NCBI RefSeq assembly: GCF_001644195.2
Contig: NZ_LWBL02000043.1
Coordinates: forward strand, 45,127 to 109,126
Origin: Bacillus marinisedimentorum
GTDB lineage: Bacteria; Bacillota; Bacilli; Bacillales; Bacillaceae_O
Reading direction: 5' to 3'
Length of the DNA stretch: 64,000 nt
Shown here: one piece after another, positions 24,236 to 32,754 of the stretch
Numbering within the stretch: position 1 is the stretch's first letter
Layout: each line of letters begins with the position of its first letter
Translations under genes and position numbers: made by a program
The notes under the pieces: model-generated
Told to the model about the DNA's origin: nothing
Databases searched by the model: none
The model's input: only the letters and a program-made list of their open reading frames with translations

Positions 24236-24718
24236 ATGGTAAACGTTTTATTTGTTTGTCTCGGCAACATCTGCCGCTCGCCGATGGCTGAAGCCGTTTT
24301 TAAGAAACTGGCGGCTGAAGCCGGGCTTGCGGGCAAGATATCAGTTGATTCTGCCGGTACGGGACACTGGCATGTCGGTGAGCTGCCTCATGAAGGTACC
24401 AGGGATATCCTCGCTGAGCATGAAATTGATTATACAGGAATTAAAGCCAGGCAAATTGAAAAAGCTGATATCAATACGTATGATTACATAATTGCCATGG
24501 ATGCCGAGAATCTCGGAAATCTGCACAGGCTTAAAGGGATGGGCGAATCCGGATATATCGGCAGGCTGCTCGATTTCGTTCCCGAAAGCCGTTTTGAAGA
24601 TGTACCAGACCCTTATTTTACGGGGAATTTCGATGAAGTATATGCGCTGGTCCAGGAAGGCTCGAAGCGGCTTCTCCATTTCATAATCGAAAGGGAAGGC
24701 TGGCAGTATCAGGCATAA
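24236..24718 (+). CDS. yfkJ: Low-molecular-weight protein tyrosine phosphatase, YfkJ-like
   Basis: A 160-residue cytoplasmic phosphatase. The P-loop is at the N-terminus, VCLGNICRSP, with nucleophile Cys8 and Arg14; the general acid Asp is in DVPDPYFTGNF near the C-terminus. Length and sequence fit YfkJ of B. subtilis, which dephosphorylates protein tyrosine (and arginine-like) residues and is stress-linked there. I use the ATG at 24236, preceded by AGAGGTGAGAG, instead of the in-frame ATG at 24209. The yfkH gene follows after 49 bases, as in B. subtilis apart from the missing small yfkI. Confidence 0.9.
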   Translation: MVNVLFVCLGNICRSPMAEAVFKKLAAEAGLAGKISVDSAGTGHWHVGELPHEGTRDILAEHEIDYTGIKARQIEKADINTYDYIIAMDAENLGNLHRLKGMGESGYIGRLLDFVPESRFEDVPDPYFTGNFDEVYALVQEGSKRLLHFIIEREGWQYQA

Positions 24719-24767
24719 AGTCCGGGCGGGTTCAATATGATGAAGTTAAAAGCGGGGCGAATGGTAT

Positions 24768-25610
24768 ATGGAAACTGCCAATAATACCGGGGTCTTCTCA
24801 ATTATGAAATCGATCGCCAAGAAGTTTCTGCAAGATGAAGCGGTGGGGCTCGCTGCTCAGTTGGCTTATTTCTTTCTGCTGAGCCTTTTCCCTTTTTTAA
24901 TTTTCTTAATGACACTCGTCGGTTACTTGCCCATTTCGGGTGAATTAATCATGGATTTCATTAGTGAGTTCGCCCCCGGTGAAACGAAAACACTTATTCA
25001 GGAAAATACTGAAGCCATTTTATCATCCCAAAATGGAAAATTGCTTTCGGTCGGATTGATCGGCACCATCTGGTCGGCCTCCAACGCCATCAATGCTTTG
25101 ATCAGGGCGCTGAACCGATCCTATCACGTAGGAGAAAGCAGAAATTTCTTCATTGCAAGGGGACTTGCGATATTATTGACATTCGGCATGATTGTCGTCA
25201 TTATCGTCGCACTGGCCCTTCCGGTATTCGGTGAAAAAATCGGCTTGATGGTATTTGCCTATTTTGGGCTTTCTGAAGGCTTTTTGAGGGTATGGGAAGT
25301 CGTGCGCTGGGGACTTAGCTTTTTTGTATTATTTATTGTGTTTGGCAGTCTCTATTTTTTTGCTCCCAACAAACATTTGCACTGGAAGAGTGTAATTCCA
25401 GGGGCTATTGTGGCAACAGCAGGATGGCTGTTATCATCACTTCTTTTTTCCTATTATGTAAGCAGCTTCGGAAATTTTTCCGCGTCATATGGGAGCCTTG
25501 GCGGCATTATCGTCCTGATGATCTGGTTTTACCTGTCGGGGATGGTCATTATACTCGGCGGAGAAGTAAATGCGGTGTTGACGAACAGGAAGGAAGGCAT
25601 TATCGATTAG
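24768..25610 (+). CDS. yfkH: YihY/UPF0761 membrane protein, YfkH-like
   Basis: A 280-residue integral membrane protein of the YihY family (formerly mislabelled ribonuclease BN). Six hydrophobic segments are visible; the family features are DEAVGLAAQLAYFFLLSLFPFLIF at the start, NAINALIRALNRSYHV in the first loop, and YGSLGGIIVLMIWFYLSGMVIILGGEVNA at the end. Its biochemical role is unknown. It forms a likely operon with the phosphatase gene. The start is uncertain: ATG 24768 follows a weak GGGGCG; the spacing is acceptable. Confidence 0.85.
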   Translation: METANNTGVFSIMKSIAKKFLQDEAVGLAAQLAYFFLLSLFPFLIFLMTLVGYLPISGELIMDFISEFAPGETKTLIQENTEAILSSQNGKLLSVGLIGTIWSASNAINALIRALNRSYHVGESRNFFIARGLAILLTFGMIVVIIVALALPVFGEKIGLMVFAYFGLSEGFLRVWEVVRWGLSFFVLFIVFGSLYFFAPNKHLHWKSVIPGAIVATAGWLLSSLLFSYYVSSFGNFSASYGSLGGIIVLMIWFYLSGMVIILGGEVNAVLTNRKEGIID

Positions 25611-25729
25611 GCAGGAGACGGTTTCCGGCCTGTGCCGGTTCAGGGCAAACCGCCGCGGAACGGTGTGCATATTATCCTGCGCCGGTGGCAAAATAGTGTC
25701 AACTCTCAATTGAAGGAGGGTGACATGCA

Positions 25730-25822
25730 ATGGGTAAAAATAATAAAAACAATAAAAAGAATAAAAGCGGTGAAGGCAAAAAGACAAGCAGCAGCGCCAA
25801 CAAGCCGAACAACTATCATTAA
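25730..25822 (+). CDS. Small basic Asn/Lys-rich peptide (30 aa)
   Basis: A 30-codon frame that starts MGKNNKNNKKNKSGEGKK, goes on with a Ser-rich segment and ends NNYH. It has GGAGGGTGACATGCA before the ATG and a hairpin with T-run right after the stop, which supports a real gene. It is highly basic and hydrophilic with no hydrophobic core, in the style of small spore-associated or nucleic-acid-binding peptides. I do not recognise the family. An overlapping ATG seven bases upstream opens another frame without such features. Confidence 0.55.
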   Translation: MGKNNKNNKKNKSGEGKKTSSSANKPNNYH

Positions 25823-25827
25823 TGTAC

Positions 25828-25858
25828 AGGACTGTCCTTAGAGACGGTCTTTTTATAT
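25828..25858 (+). terminator. Terminator after the small basic peptide gene
   Basis: GGACTGTCC...AGACGGTCTTTTT imperfect hairpin with a T-run, six bases after the stop. Confidence 0.55.
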
Positions 25859-26050
25859 TGTTAAGGAAATTATAAAATGTAAGCGTTGTGGCTAAAAAGC
25901 CAGAAGAGAATCGTCCAGCTCCAGGCGCCACGGCTATCATCATAAGCGGTGCTCCCCTCCGGGAGGAAAGAGCACCTCCCTGCGGGTACCCCCGCTTATG
26001 TGTACGCCGCTAAGCGGGCGCCTTGCGCATTTGTTCTTGTATAGGAAAGC
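25855..26050. repeat. Composite intergenic repeat (linker + family A)
   Basis: TTAAGGAAATTATAAAATGT and GCGTTGTGGCTAAAAAG, then TCGTCCAGCTCCAGGCGCCA, an inner GGTGCTC...GAGCACC hairpin, and GCCGCTAAGCGGGCGCCTTG. It aligns over its whole length with 7788-7960. A family B head (TATAGGAAAGCAAAAGTTG) follows. Confidence 0.75.
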
Positions 26051-26069
26051 AAAAGTTGAAAAAGGGATA

Positions 26070-26205
26070 TGTCCGCCGTGAAAAAACAGGCAGGCTGTTA
26101 TTCCGCATGAAATATCCGACATTCCGCGTAAAAACCGCTCCTGCCTGGTGAAGCCTGAAACAAGTTTAGTGAAACGAAGCAGCGGTGTGAAAAGAGGACC
26201 GTTCC
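26070..26205. repeat. Short degenerate GTGAAA array
   Basis: GTGAAA-like cores at 26078, 26107, 26128, 26148, 26169 and 26187; three of the five steps are 20-21 bases. It is a degenerate relative of the long array at 33,511-33,765. Confidence 0.5.
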
Positions 26206-26292
26206 ACTTGAAACTGAACTCTTCTGACGTGACGGGAAATTACTCTCCAATCCACCAAAACCCCATATGGAGTCTGATGCCTTCGCAACAAC

Positions 26293-26323
26293 CAAAAGAA
26301 AAGCTGCCCCAAATGGGCAGCTC
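26293..26323 (-). terminator. Terminator of the metal ATPase gene
   Basis: AGCTGCCC / GGGCAGCT stem (26303-26323) with a T-run on the minus strand. Confidence 0.8.
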
Positions 26324-26340
26324 CCAACCTCTAAAATCTT

Positions 26341-28275
26341 TTATTTCAACAACCGCAGGCCATTTAGAATGACAAGAATCGTACTGCCTTCATGTCCGAT
26401 TACCCCATAAGGGAGATCAAGAATCTGAAGGAAGTTTGAAGCGATGAGAACCATTATGATACTGATGGAAAAAACAACATTCTGCTTTACAATTTTATTC
26501 ATCCGTTTCGATAAACGGACGGCTTCAGCGATTTTGGGCAGGTCGTTTTTCATCAGGACGACATCCGCTGTTTCGAGTGCGACATCTGTGCCTTCACCCA
26601 TTGCAATGCCTACACTGGCAGTTGCGAGGGCAGGAGCATCGTTAATGCCATCGCCGACCATGGCAACTTCTTCGTATTTCTTGTTCAGCAGTTTCAATTT
26701 TTCCACTTTTGATTCAGGCAGGCATTCGGCTGCATATTCTTGCACGCCGCTTTCTTTAGCGATTGCATTTGCGGTTGTGTGGCTGTCGCCTGTCAGCATG
26801 ATGGTGTAGATGCCGAGTTCTTTCAGATCGCGTATTGCCTGTTTTGTCTCTTCGCGGACAACGTCTTTTAAAGCCAGGAGTCCGGCGACGCCATTTTCAT
26901 CACTTACAAACACCACGGTTTTTCCTTCTGAAGCGAGCTGCGTGGAAATGCCGTCATGAAAGGAATCCGTTTCGGCTTTTCCGATAAATGAGGGTTTGCC
27001 GATTTTCCATTCCTGACCGCTGAACCGGGCCTTAACACCCCAGCCTGCGACATCTTCAATGTCTTCAGGTTCGATTGTCTCCAGCCCCTCATATTTTTCG
27101 GCAAAGTTTACGATCGCCTGGGCAAGAGGATGGTTGGAGTGTTTTTCAATGGAAACGATATGTTTCATGAAATCAGCTTGGTCAAGTCCCTCCCTGACAA
27201 GTATATTTGTCACTTCCGGCTTGCCTCTTGTCAGTGTGCCTGTTTTATCGAATGCAATGGCAGTAATCGCTCCGAGTTTTTCAAGATGAAGACCGCCTTT
27301 GAAAAGAATGCCGTGCCGGGCGCCATTCGAAATGGCAGACAGGCTTGCCGGCATGATCGAAGCGACAAGCGCACACGGTGAAGCAACGACAAGCAGGATC
27401 ATTGCCCGATAAAATGTTTCGGTCCAGCTCCAGCCTAACAGGAAGTGGGGTAAAAACATCATTAAGACGACAACGATAAGTACGGCTTTTACATAACGCC
27501 CTTCAAACCGCTCAATAAACAGCTGGGACGGTGACTTCTCACTCTGGGCTGACTGGACCATCTTGATGATTTTTTGGAATAACGTTTCATCGTTTGGTTT
27601 GGTGATTTCCACAGCGATAGATCCGTTAATATTGACAGTTCCGCCAAATACTTCATCGTCTTTATTCTTGGTGACGGGCACGGATTCACCTGTAATGGCA
27701 GCTTCATCAATTGTGGTGCGGCCGCGGATGATCGTTCCGTCAGAAGGGACACGCTCACCGGCTTTGACAAGGATATGGTCTCCGACTGAAAGGTCGGCCA
27801 CCCGGACAATTTCTTCTTTTCCGGCAGAAATGCGAAGCGCCTCTTCGGGCTGAAGGTCCATCAGGGAGGAGATTTCGCGTTTGCTTTTATCCATCGTGTA
27901 CGTTTCAAGGGCGCCGCTTAAAGAGAAGATGAAAATTAAGATGGCGCCTTCCATCCAATAGCCGATAATGGCTGATCCGATTGCTGCAAAAATCATCAGC
28001 ATTTCAACATTTAATTCGCGATCTGCGATCGTGTCTTCTATGCCTTCTTTTGCTTTGGCAAAACCGCCGATTATGAAGGCTGTAATAAAAAGGGAGACAG
28101 ATGCAGTTTCATTTGAGACCAGCCAGCCGGCTAAAATTAGAACACCGCTCAATAGTGCAGCGATAAGCTCAAGATGAACCTGGAACCGGCTGAAAAAAGA
28201 GTCGTTTGTTTGGCTGTCTGCAGCGGCTCTATGTGATTCAGTTGTATTATCAATTAATCTTGCTTCACTGCTCAT
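26341..28275 (-). CDS. pfeT: P1B-type metal-exporting ATPase, PfeT/ZosA-like
   Basis: A 644-residue metal pump. There is no N-terminal CXXC domain; after a polar 30-residue start come membrane helices, and the transmembrane metal motif is SPCALV rather than CPC, marking the P1B-4 subgroup (Fe2+, Co2+, Zn2+). Phosphorylation site DKTGTLTRGKP, TGES actuator loop (AAITGESVPVTKN), SNHPLA and GDGINDAPALA are all intact. The B. subtilis relative PfeT (ZosA/YkvW) exports ferrous iron under PerR and Fur. A PerR/Fur-like box and a palindrome lie upstream here. It is monocistronic with its own terminator. Confidence 0.88.
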   Translation of the reverse strand: MSSEARLIDNTTESHRAAADSQTNDSFFSRFQVHLELIAALLSGVLILAGWLVSNETASVSLFITAFIIGGFAKAKEGIEDTIADRELNVEMLMIFAAIGSAIIGYWMEGAILIFIFSLSGALETYTMDKSKREISSLMDLQPEEALRISAGKEEIVRVADLSVGDHILVKAGERVPSDGTIIRGRTTIDEAAITGESVPVTKNKDDEVFGGTVNINGSIAVEITKPNDETLFQKIIKMVQSAQSEKSPSQLFIERFEGRYVKAVLIVVVLMMFLPHFLLGWSWTETFYRAMILLVVASPCALVASIMPASLSAISNGARHGILFKGGLHLEKLGAITAIAFDKTGTLTRGKPEVTNILVREGLDQADFMKHIVSIEKHSNHPLAQAIVNFAEKYEGLETIEPEDIEDVAGWGVKARFSGQEWKIGKPSFIGKAETDSFHDGISTQLASEGKTVVFVSDENGVAGLLALKDVVREETKQAIRDLKELGIYTIMLTGDSHTTANAIAKESGVQEYAAECLPESKVEKLKLLNKKYEEVAMVGDGINDAPALATASVGIAMGEGTDVALETADVVLMKNDLPKIAEAVRLSKRMNKIVKQNVVFSISIIMVLIASNFLQILDLPYGVIGHEGSTILVILNGLRLLK

Positions 28276-28294
28276 TTTTCTTCCTCCTAATTGA

Positions 28295-28318
28295 GAATAT
28301 TAATCACAATCAATATTC
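28295..28318 (-). promoter_or_regulatory. Palindrome next to the metal ATPase start
   Basis: GAATATT, ten bases, AATATTC; 20 bases upstream of the start codon, just before AGGAGG. Spacing and AT-rich arms are compatible with an ArsR- or MerR-type metal sensor site, but the regulator is not identified. Confidence 0.4.
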
Positions 28319-28333
28319 CGATAAAACAACGAA

Positions 28334-28356
28334 CGCTGCCATATGAGATGGCAGCG
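28334..28356. ncRNA. Strong hairpin in the metal ATPase leader
   Basis: CGCTGCCAT / ATGGCAGCG, a perfect 9-base stem with a 5-base loop, between the upstream PerR/Fur-like box and the gene. There is no adjacent strong T-run, so it could be a transcript-stabilising element rather than a terminator. Confidence 0.4.
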
Positions 28357-28380
28357 ATATACGTATACAAGTGATTTATT

Positions 28381-28395
28381 TTATTATCATTATTA
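28381..28395. promoter_or_regulatory. PerR/Fur-like box
   Basis: TTATTATCATTATTA matches the PerR consensus TTATAATNATTATAA at all defined positions but two, and the Fur 7-1-7 core at most positions. It lies 106 bases before the metal ATPase start and also in front of the divergent DMT transporter gene. Confidence 0.45.
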
Positions 28396-28549
28396 CTTTA
28401 TCATGCTTGATATGTGAATGAAAATTTTGTATAAATCCAAATAAATGCATTAATTTTGTATTTTTATTTGTTTGCTTATATGATGAATGAAGGTTTCAGC
28501 AGATGCCTGTTTTCCCTTGTTAATCGAACTGCAGGAAAGGAAGTAAGTC

Positions 28550-29467
28550 ATGAATGCCGAAAAATTTTTTACCAATCGATATGGTGTTGTAGCAGCAGCT
28601 GTTGCCGCCACTTTTTTATGGGGAAGTGCTTTCCCGTTTATAAAGCTGAGTTATTCGGCACTGGACATCCATTCTGAAGAAACAGCCGAGCAAATTTTAT
28701 TTGCCGGTTATCGTTTTTTCATCGCATCTCTTATGATTCTCGTTTTCTTCAGGCTGTTGAAACGAGATATGAAAATTAAGCAGGGGACGGTGGTTCCGCT
28801 TATAAAGCTTGGTGCGCTGCAGACTTTTTTCCAATACATTTTGTTTTATATCGGCTTGAGCTACAGTACAGGTATACAGGGTTCCATCATCGCTGGGTCA
28901 ACATCGTTTTTTCAAATCCTGTTTGCCCACTTCCTGTATAAAGACGACGCGCTCAGCATCCGTAAAGGAATAGGGCTTATCATCGGGTTTACAGGTGTGA
29001 TCCTGGTCAATCTTACGAAAGGTTCCCTGGAACTCAAGTTTGGAATCGGGGAACTGTTTCTGATGGGAGCGATGATGATTTCTGCATTTGGCAATATATA
29101 TGCACGTGATTTGAGCAGGCATATGCCCGTGCCGTATTTGACTGCTTACCAGATGCTGTTCGGTTCCATTGCTCTCTTGGCCGCAAGCATCACATCAGCA
29201 GGGGTATTCCCGTTTGATTTCAATGTGAAATCCGGCATGATATTGATTTATCTGGCGTTTTTGTCCGCTGCAGGGTTTGTTATTTGGAACAATGTGATGA
29301 AGTTTAATAAGGTTGGCAAGGTATCGATGTATTTGTTCCTTGTTCCGGTTTTTGGCGTGTTTTTATCTGCGCTGCTTCTTGGCGAGGCGCTTCATGCATT
29401 TGTTTTGCTCGGGCTTGTGCTCGTAGCGCTGGGCATCGTGATTGTGAACCGGCAGCCGTCTGTTTAA
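28550..29467 (+). CDS. DMT-superfamily transporter (EamA)
   Basis: A 305-residue membrane protein with ten hydrophobic segments arranged as two EamA repeats (about 15-150 and 165-300). Typical features are FLWGSAFPFIKLSYS in helix 1, GLSYSTGIQGSIIAGSTSFFQILFAH at the end of repeat 1, and VFGVFLSALLLGEALHAFVLLGLVLV at the end of repeat 2. It is probably a drug/metabolite exporter; the substrate is unknown. GGAAAGGAAG precedes the ATG; it ends at a strong terminator. Confidence 0.88.
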   Translation: MNAEKFFTNRYGVVAAAVAATFLWGSAFPFIKLSYSALDIHSEETAEQILFAGYRFFIASLMILVFFRLLKRDMKIKQGTVVPLIKLGALQTFFQYILFYIGLSYSTGIQGSIIAGSTSFFQILFAHFLYKDDALSIRKGIGLIIGFTGVILVNLTKGSLELKFGIGELFLMGAMMISAFGNIYARDLSRHMPVPYLTAYQMLFGSIALLAASITSAGVFPFDFNVKSGMILIYLAFLSAAGFVIWNNVMKFNKVGKVSMYLFLVPVFGVFLSALLLGEALHAFVLLGLVLVALGIVIVNRQPSV

Positions 29468-29471
29468 TGGT

Positions 29472-29504
29472 AGGGAATCCGCTTAGTTCAGCGGATTCCC
29501 TTTT
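29472..29504 (+). terminator. Rho-independent terminator
   Basis: GGGAATCCGC / GCGGATTCCC perfect 10-base stem followed by TTTTTT. Confidence 0.9.
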
Positions 29505-29516
29505 TTGGCAGTGCTT

Positions 29517-29972
29517 TTATTCCTCTTTACTTGCTTCATCGAGGACACGATTCACTCGCTTTGTGAGCATTTTCATGCCGCCGCCGCCAGCCTGGAAGTG
29601 GCGCAGTTTGCCGTCCTTATCAAAAACATAATATGCCGGGACATACTGGTTTTCAAAGGCATCTGTCAGCTTGTGCCCATTGTCAACAAAAATCGGCTGG
29701 GTAATGCCGTGTTCCTCTGCTGTTGTTTTAACATCCTCAAGGTTCAGGTCCTTCTCTGAGCGGGGCATATGGACCGCAACGACATTAAGCCTGTCTTTGT
29801 ATTCATCCCTGAACTGATTAACCTGCGGCATGGCCTCTTTGCACATTCCGCAGCTGATCGACCAGAAGTGGATGAGAGTCGGACGTTCACCGGTAAGATC
29901 CGATTTTGTCAATTCGCCATTCAGCCACTCAGTGGCGCCTTCGAGTTCAGGCATTTGTTCACGCAGTTTCAT
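29517..29972 (-). CDS. TlpA-like thioredoxin-fold protein
   Basis: A 151-residue redoxin. The active site is FWSISCGMCKEAMPQVNQF (CxxC), followed by the TlpA/ResA-type insert LNLEDVKTTAEEHGITQPIFVDNG and the cis-Pro region NQYVPAYYVFDKDGKL. There is no signal peptide or membrane anchor, so it is cytoplasmic, unlike ResA or StoA. It likely reduces disulfides or peroxides. Its 3' end faces the DMT gene. The upstream AT-rich 150 bases hold its promoter region, which I cannot pin down. Confidence 0.85.
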   Translation of the reverse strand: MKLREQMPELEGATEWLNGELTKSDLTGERPTLIHFWSISCGMCKEAMPQVNQFRDEYKDRLNVVAVHMPRSEKDLNLEDVKTTAEEHGITQPIFVDNGHKLTDAFENQYVPAYYVFDKDGKLRHFQAGGGGMKMLTKRVNRVLDEASKEE

Positions 29973-30127
29973 ATCATCGACTCCTTTGAAAGTTAATTAT
30001 AATTATTTTAATTTAATATCTATTTTTAATTATAGTAACGCACGCTTTTGATGTCAAATAATAACGGGTATAGTGTAAGTAGTGTATGTTCCAGGCATAG
30101 TGCCTATGCAAAAGCGGGCTGCTTGTA

Positions 30128-31312
30128 CTAGTGACTGACATGATCCAACTTTGCTCGATGGTGCAGTTCCTCTTTTTTATAAAATAGGAGGAGAAGTGAG
30201 ATGATAAGCAGCAGGCTGCTGATGACAAAAAAGAAACTTTCTGTCATGAGTTCGATGGCAAACCCGCCCAGGAATGGACCGAGAATGCTGCCGATACTGA
30301 AGCTGATGCCGCACATCAGGTTGCCGGCAGGGAGCAGGTGCTTCGGCAATAGGTCTGTCATGTAGCTGATTCCGAGTGAAAAAATCGATCCGACGAGCAT
30401 GCCTGCCACCAGGAAGCTCAAAAACAGCAACACAGCGGACTCCTGGATAAAGCCTGCTGATAAAAAGATGGCCGTTCCGCTGAACATTGTATACAGAAGG
30501 ACTTTTCTGCGGCCTACTTTGTCACTAAGAACCCCTAGCGGCAGCTGGGAAATGAGGCTGCCGCCGGCAAAGGCGGGTAATATGATCGATACGCTGCTGA
30601 CATCAATGCCCGTACGCAGGGCATAGACAGGGAAATTGCCGTGCAGTGATGCTTCAAGAAAGCCGTAAGCGAATGGTGGCAGAAATGCGGCCCACCCAAT
30701 TTTCCAGGCGGCGGCAAACCGTTTGAACGTACCGCCTTCGTGTGTACCATCGAAATCCTTATGGGGCAGTTCATTACGGATGGTGAACAAAGATAGCCAG
30801 ATCAGCAGGCTGACCCCCGACGACAGGAAAAAAGGCAGGGCAGGATTCACCTCTGCGAAGCGGGTCATGACGGGACCGGCGGTAAAACCGAGACCGAAGA
30901 AGAAACCGTATATCGCAATATTCCGACCCAGCTTATGCTGCGGCGAAGTCGAGGTGATCCAAGTCTGGGTGCCGAAGTGGAGCATATGGTCGCCGATGCC
31001 TATTAAAAGCCTGAGGAAGAACCAGAACCACAGCGATTCCCACAGCGGAAAAAAAGCAAGCGATAAAAGGACAAGCAGGCCTCCAGCAACAATGACCGGT
31101 TTAAACCCGAACCGGCGCAGCGGTTTCTCCATAAATGGAGAGGCGATCAACACGCCGATATACAAGCCGGTCGCATGCAATCCATTAATAGAGGATGAAA
31201 CACCGTTTTGTTCCAAAATAACGGCAATCAAGGGCAGCAGCATCCCCTGCGAAAACCCGGACATCGCCACAATTATCGTCAATATCCAAAAACGGTAAGC
31301 AGAATGAGTCAT
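30128..31312 (-). CDS. Major facilitator superfamily transporter
   Basis: A 394-residue MFS exporter with twelve hydrophobic segments in two halves. The loop 2-3 motif A analogues are SPFMEKPLRRFG and GVLSDKVGRRKVLL; the second is the classical form. A hydrophilic middle loop (RNELPHKDFDGTHEGG) separates the halves. The substrate is unknown. Its chromosomal place corresponds to the MFS gene yfkF in the yfk region, but identity with YfkF is not claimed. GGAGCTATTTGAT precedes the ATG. A palindrome at 31,352-31,376 lies 40 bases upstream. Confidence 0.85.
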   Translation of the reverse strand: MTHSAYRFWILTIIVAMSGFSQGMLLPLIAVILEQNGVSSSINGLHATGLYIGVLIASPFMEKPLRRFGFKPVIVAGGLLVLLSLAFFPLWESLWFWFFLRLLIGIGDHMLHFGTQTWITSTSPQHKLGRNIAIYGFFFGLGFTAGPVMTRFAEVNPALPFFLSSGVSLLIWLSLFTIRNELPHKDFDGTHEGGTFKRFAAAWKIGWAAFLPPFAYGFLEASLHGNFPVYALRTGIDVSSVSIILPAFAGGSLISQLPLGVLSDKVGRRKVLLYTMFSGTAIFLSAGFIQESAVLLFLSFLVAGMLVGSIFSLGISYMTDLLPKHLLPAGNLMCGISFSIGSILGPFLGGFAIELMTESFFFVISSLLLIISLLLLFYKKEELHHRAKLDHVSH

Positions 31313-31351
31313 ATCAAATAGCTCCTATGTATAAATGAATAAATTTTTGCT

Positions 31352-31376
31352 CATGTAACAATTATGATGTTACATG
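31352..31376. promoter_or_regulatory. Palindromic operator candidate of the MFS gene
   Basis: CATGTAACA, seven bases, TGTTACATG: a perfect 9+9 inverted repeat 40 bases before the MFS start. The regulator (TetR- or PadR-like by form) is not encoded next to it. Confidence 0.5.
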
Positions 31377-31379
31377 AGG

Positions 31380-31410
31380 TGCCTGGCAATTGCCAGGCAA
31401 TTGCCAGGCA
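31380..31410. repeat. TGCCAGGCAATTGCCTGGCA-type palindromic repeat
   Basis: Three alternating arms TGCCTGGCAA / TTGCCAGGCA overlap in 31 bases. The same palindrome occurs once at 50,596-50,616 after an SDR gene, where it acts as a terminator-like structure. Confidence 0.6.
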
Positions 31411-31576
31411 TTTGTTCCTCTGCAAAAGTTTCGTGAGGGAAATTTTTTTTCGCTTAAGGGCAAGTGTTTCCTTATGCCACTATCCGTTTCCGACGGCAAA
31501 AAGGTTGCTGTAGCACCAATTGTATATTGTTTGTTACGATGATTTTAGTAGGAAATTTTTTTGGGAGAGACTTGAA

Positions 31577-32458
31577 ATGACTGAATCCAATCAAAATCGT
31601 CATCTTGCGGACAGAGGGGCATGGGTCAGTATTACCGCCTATATTATCCTGTCGATTTTTAAAATCTTTTATGGGTTTTCACTCGATTCTAAAGCACTTG
31701 TAGCCGATGGTTGGAATAATACGACAGATATCCTTGCCTCGGTTGCGGTTTTAATCGGCCTTAAGATATCGAGAAAGCCGCCGGATGAGGATCATCCATA
31801 CGGCCATTCACGGGCGGAAACGATCGCGTCACTGGCCGCTTCTTTCATTATGGTTTCCATCGGAACACAAGTTTTGTTTGATGCCGGCAAGGCGTTGTTT
31901 TACGGGGAAGCGAGCGAGCCGAGCATGACCGCGGCCCTCGTCGCGTTTATTGGCTTTATTGTCATGCTGGGCGTCTTTTTATACAACCGCAGCCTTGCGA
32001 AAAAAACTAAAAGCCAGGCCCTCATGGCAGCGGCCAAGGACAACCTTTCCGATGCCCTCGTCAGTGTCGGTGCCCTTGTTGGAATTCTCGGCGCCCAGTT
32101 CAGGCTGGTATGGCTTGATCCGCTCGCCGCTTTCGTTGTCGGGGCAGTCATCATCAAAACGGCGTGGGATATTTTCCGGGAGACCGCACATATGCTGAGT
32201 GACGGATTCGAACAGGACCGCCTCGAAGAATATAATGAAACGATAAAAAAGGTTAAAGGGGTAAAAACAATCAATGATCTTAAGGCGCGAAAGTATGGAA
32301 ATGATATTGTCGTGGATGTCGTCATAGAAGTCGATCCGGCCCTGAGCATTGTTGAAACCCATAATATTACCGATTGCATTGAAGAAGTTATGGAGAACAA
32401 GCACGCAATCAAAACGACCCATATCCATATGGAACCTCAAGGAAAAGAACCGCTGTAG
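31577..32458 (+). CDS. Cation diffusion facilitator (MneP/MneS-like)
   Basis: A 293-residue CDF antiporter with six membrane helices and a C-terminal cytoplasmic metal-binding domain (about 210-290). The metal-site helices carry ALVADGWNNTTDILAS and AAKDNLSDALVSVG; the loop DEDHPYGHSRAETIASL is typical. The first site is N-x3-D, as in manganese exporters such as MneP/MneS of B. subtilis, rather than H-x3-D of zinc exporters. I use the ATG at 31577, preceded by GGGAGAG; the frame to 31520 lacks a site. Confidence 0.85.
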   Translation: MTESNQNRHLADRGAWVSITAYIILSIFKIFYGFSLDSKALVADGWNNTTDILASVAVLIGLKISRKPPDEDHPYGHSRAETIASLAASFIMVSIGTQVLFDAGKALFYGEASEPSMTAALVAFIGFIVMLGVFLYNRSLAKKTKSQALMAAAKDNLSDALVSVGALVGILGAQFRLVWLDPLAAFVVGAVIIKTAWDIFRETAHMLSDGFEQDRLEEYNETIKKVKGVKTINDLKARKYGNDIVVDVVIEVDPALSIVETHNITDCIEEVMENKHAIKTTHIHMEPQGKEPL

Positions 32459-32754
32459 GCATTATTTATATAAGGGGCCGCTGGGTAAGGTAAAATGATT
32501 GTTAGGAGCAGCAGGGACTGTATAATCCTGTCTGTGTAACATTTCATTGCGGGGCTGCTTTCTTCAATGAACCGCGGAGCGAGGGAGGGCGGGGACGGCT
32601 TGATTGACAGCAGTAAGCTGTGAGCTGGTTTCCCCCTGTAGCGTGCAAGGCCGGACCGTCCTATACATGTAGCAGGAAAGCAGAAGGTTTTGCCGGCATT
32701 TTTATCAAATAAAAGGTTAACACAGTCTATATTTTAATTTCAGGAGTGATGACG
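32459..32754. other. intergenic region, nothing recognised
   Basis: About 295 bases between the CDF and OsmC genes, with small GC-rich stretches but no gene, terminator of good quality, or repeat copy that I can support. Confidence 0.3.
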
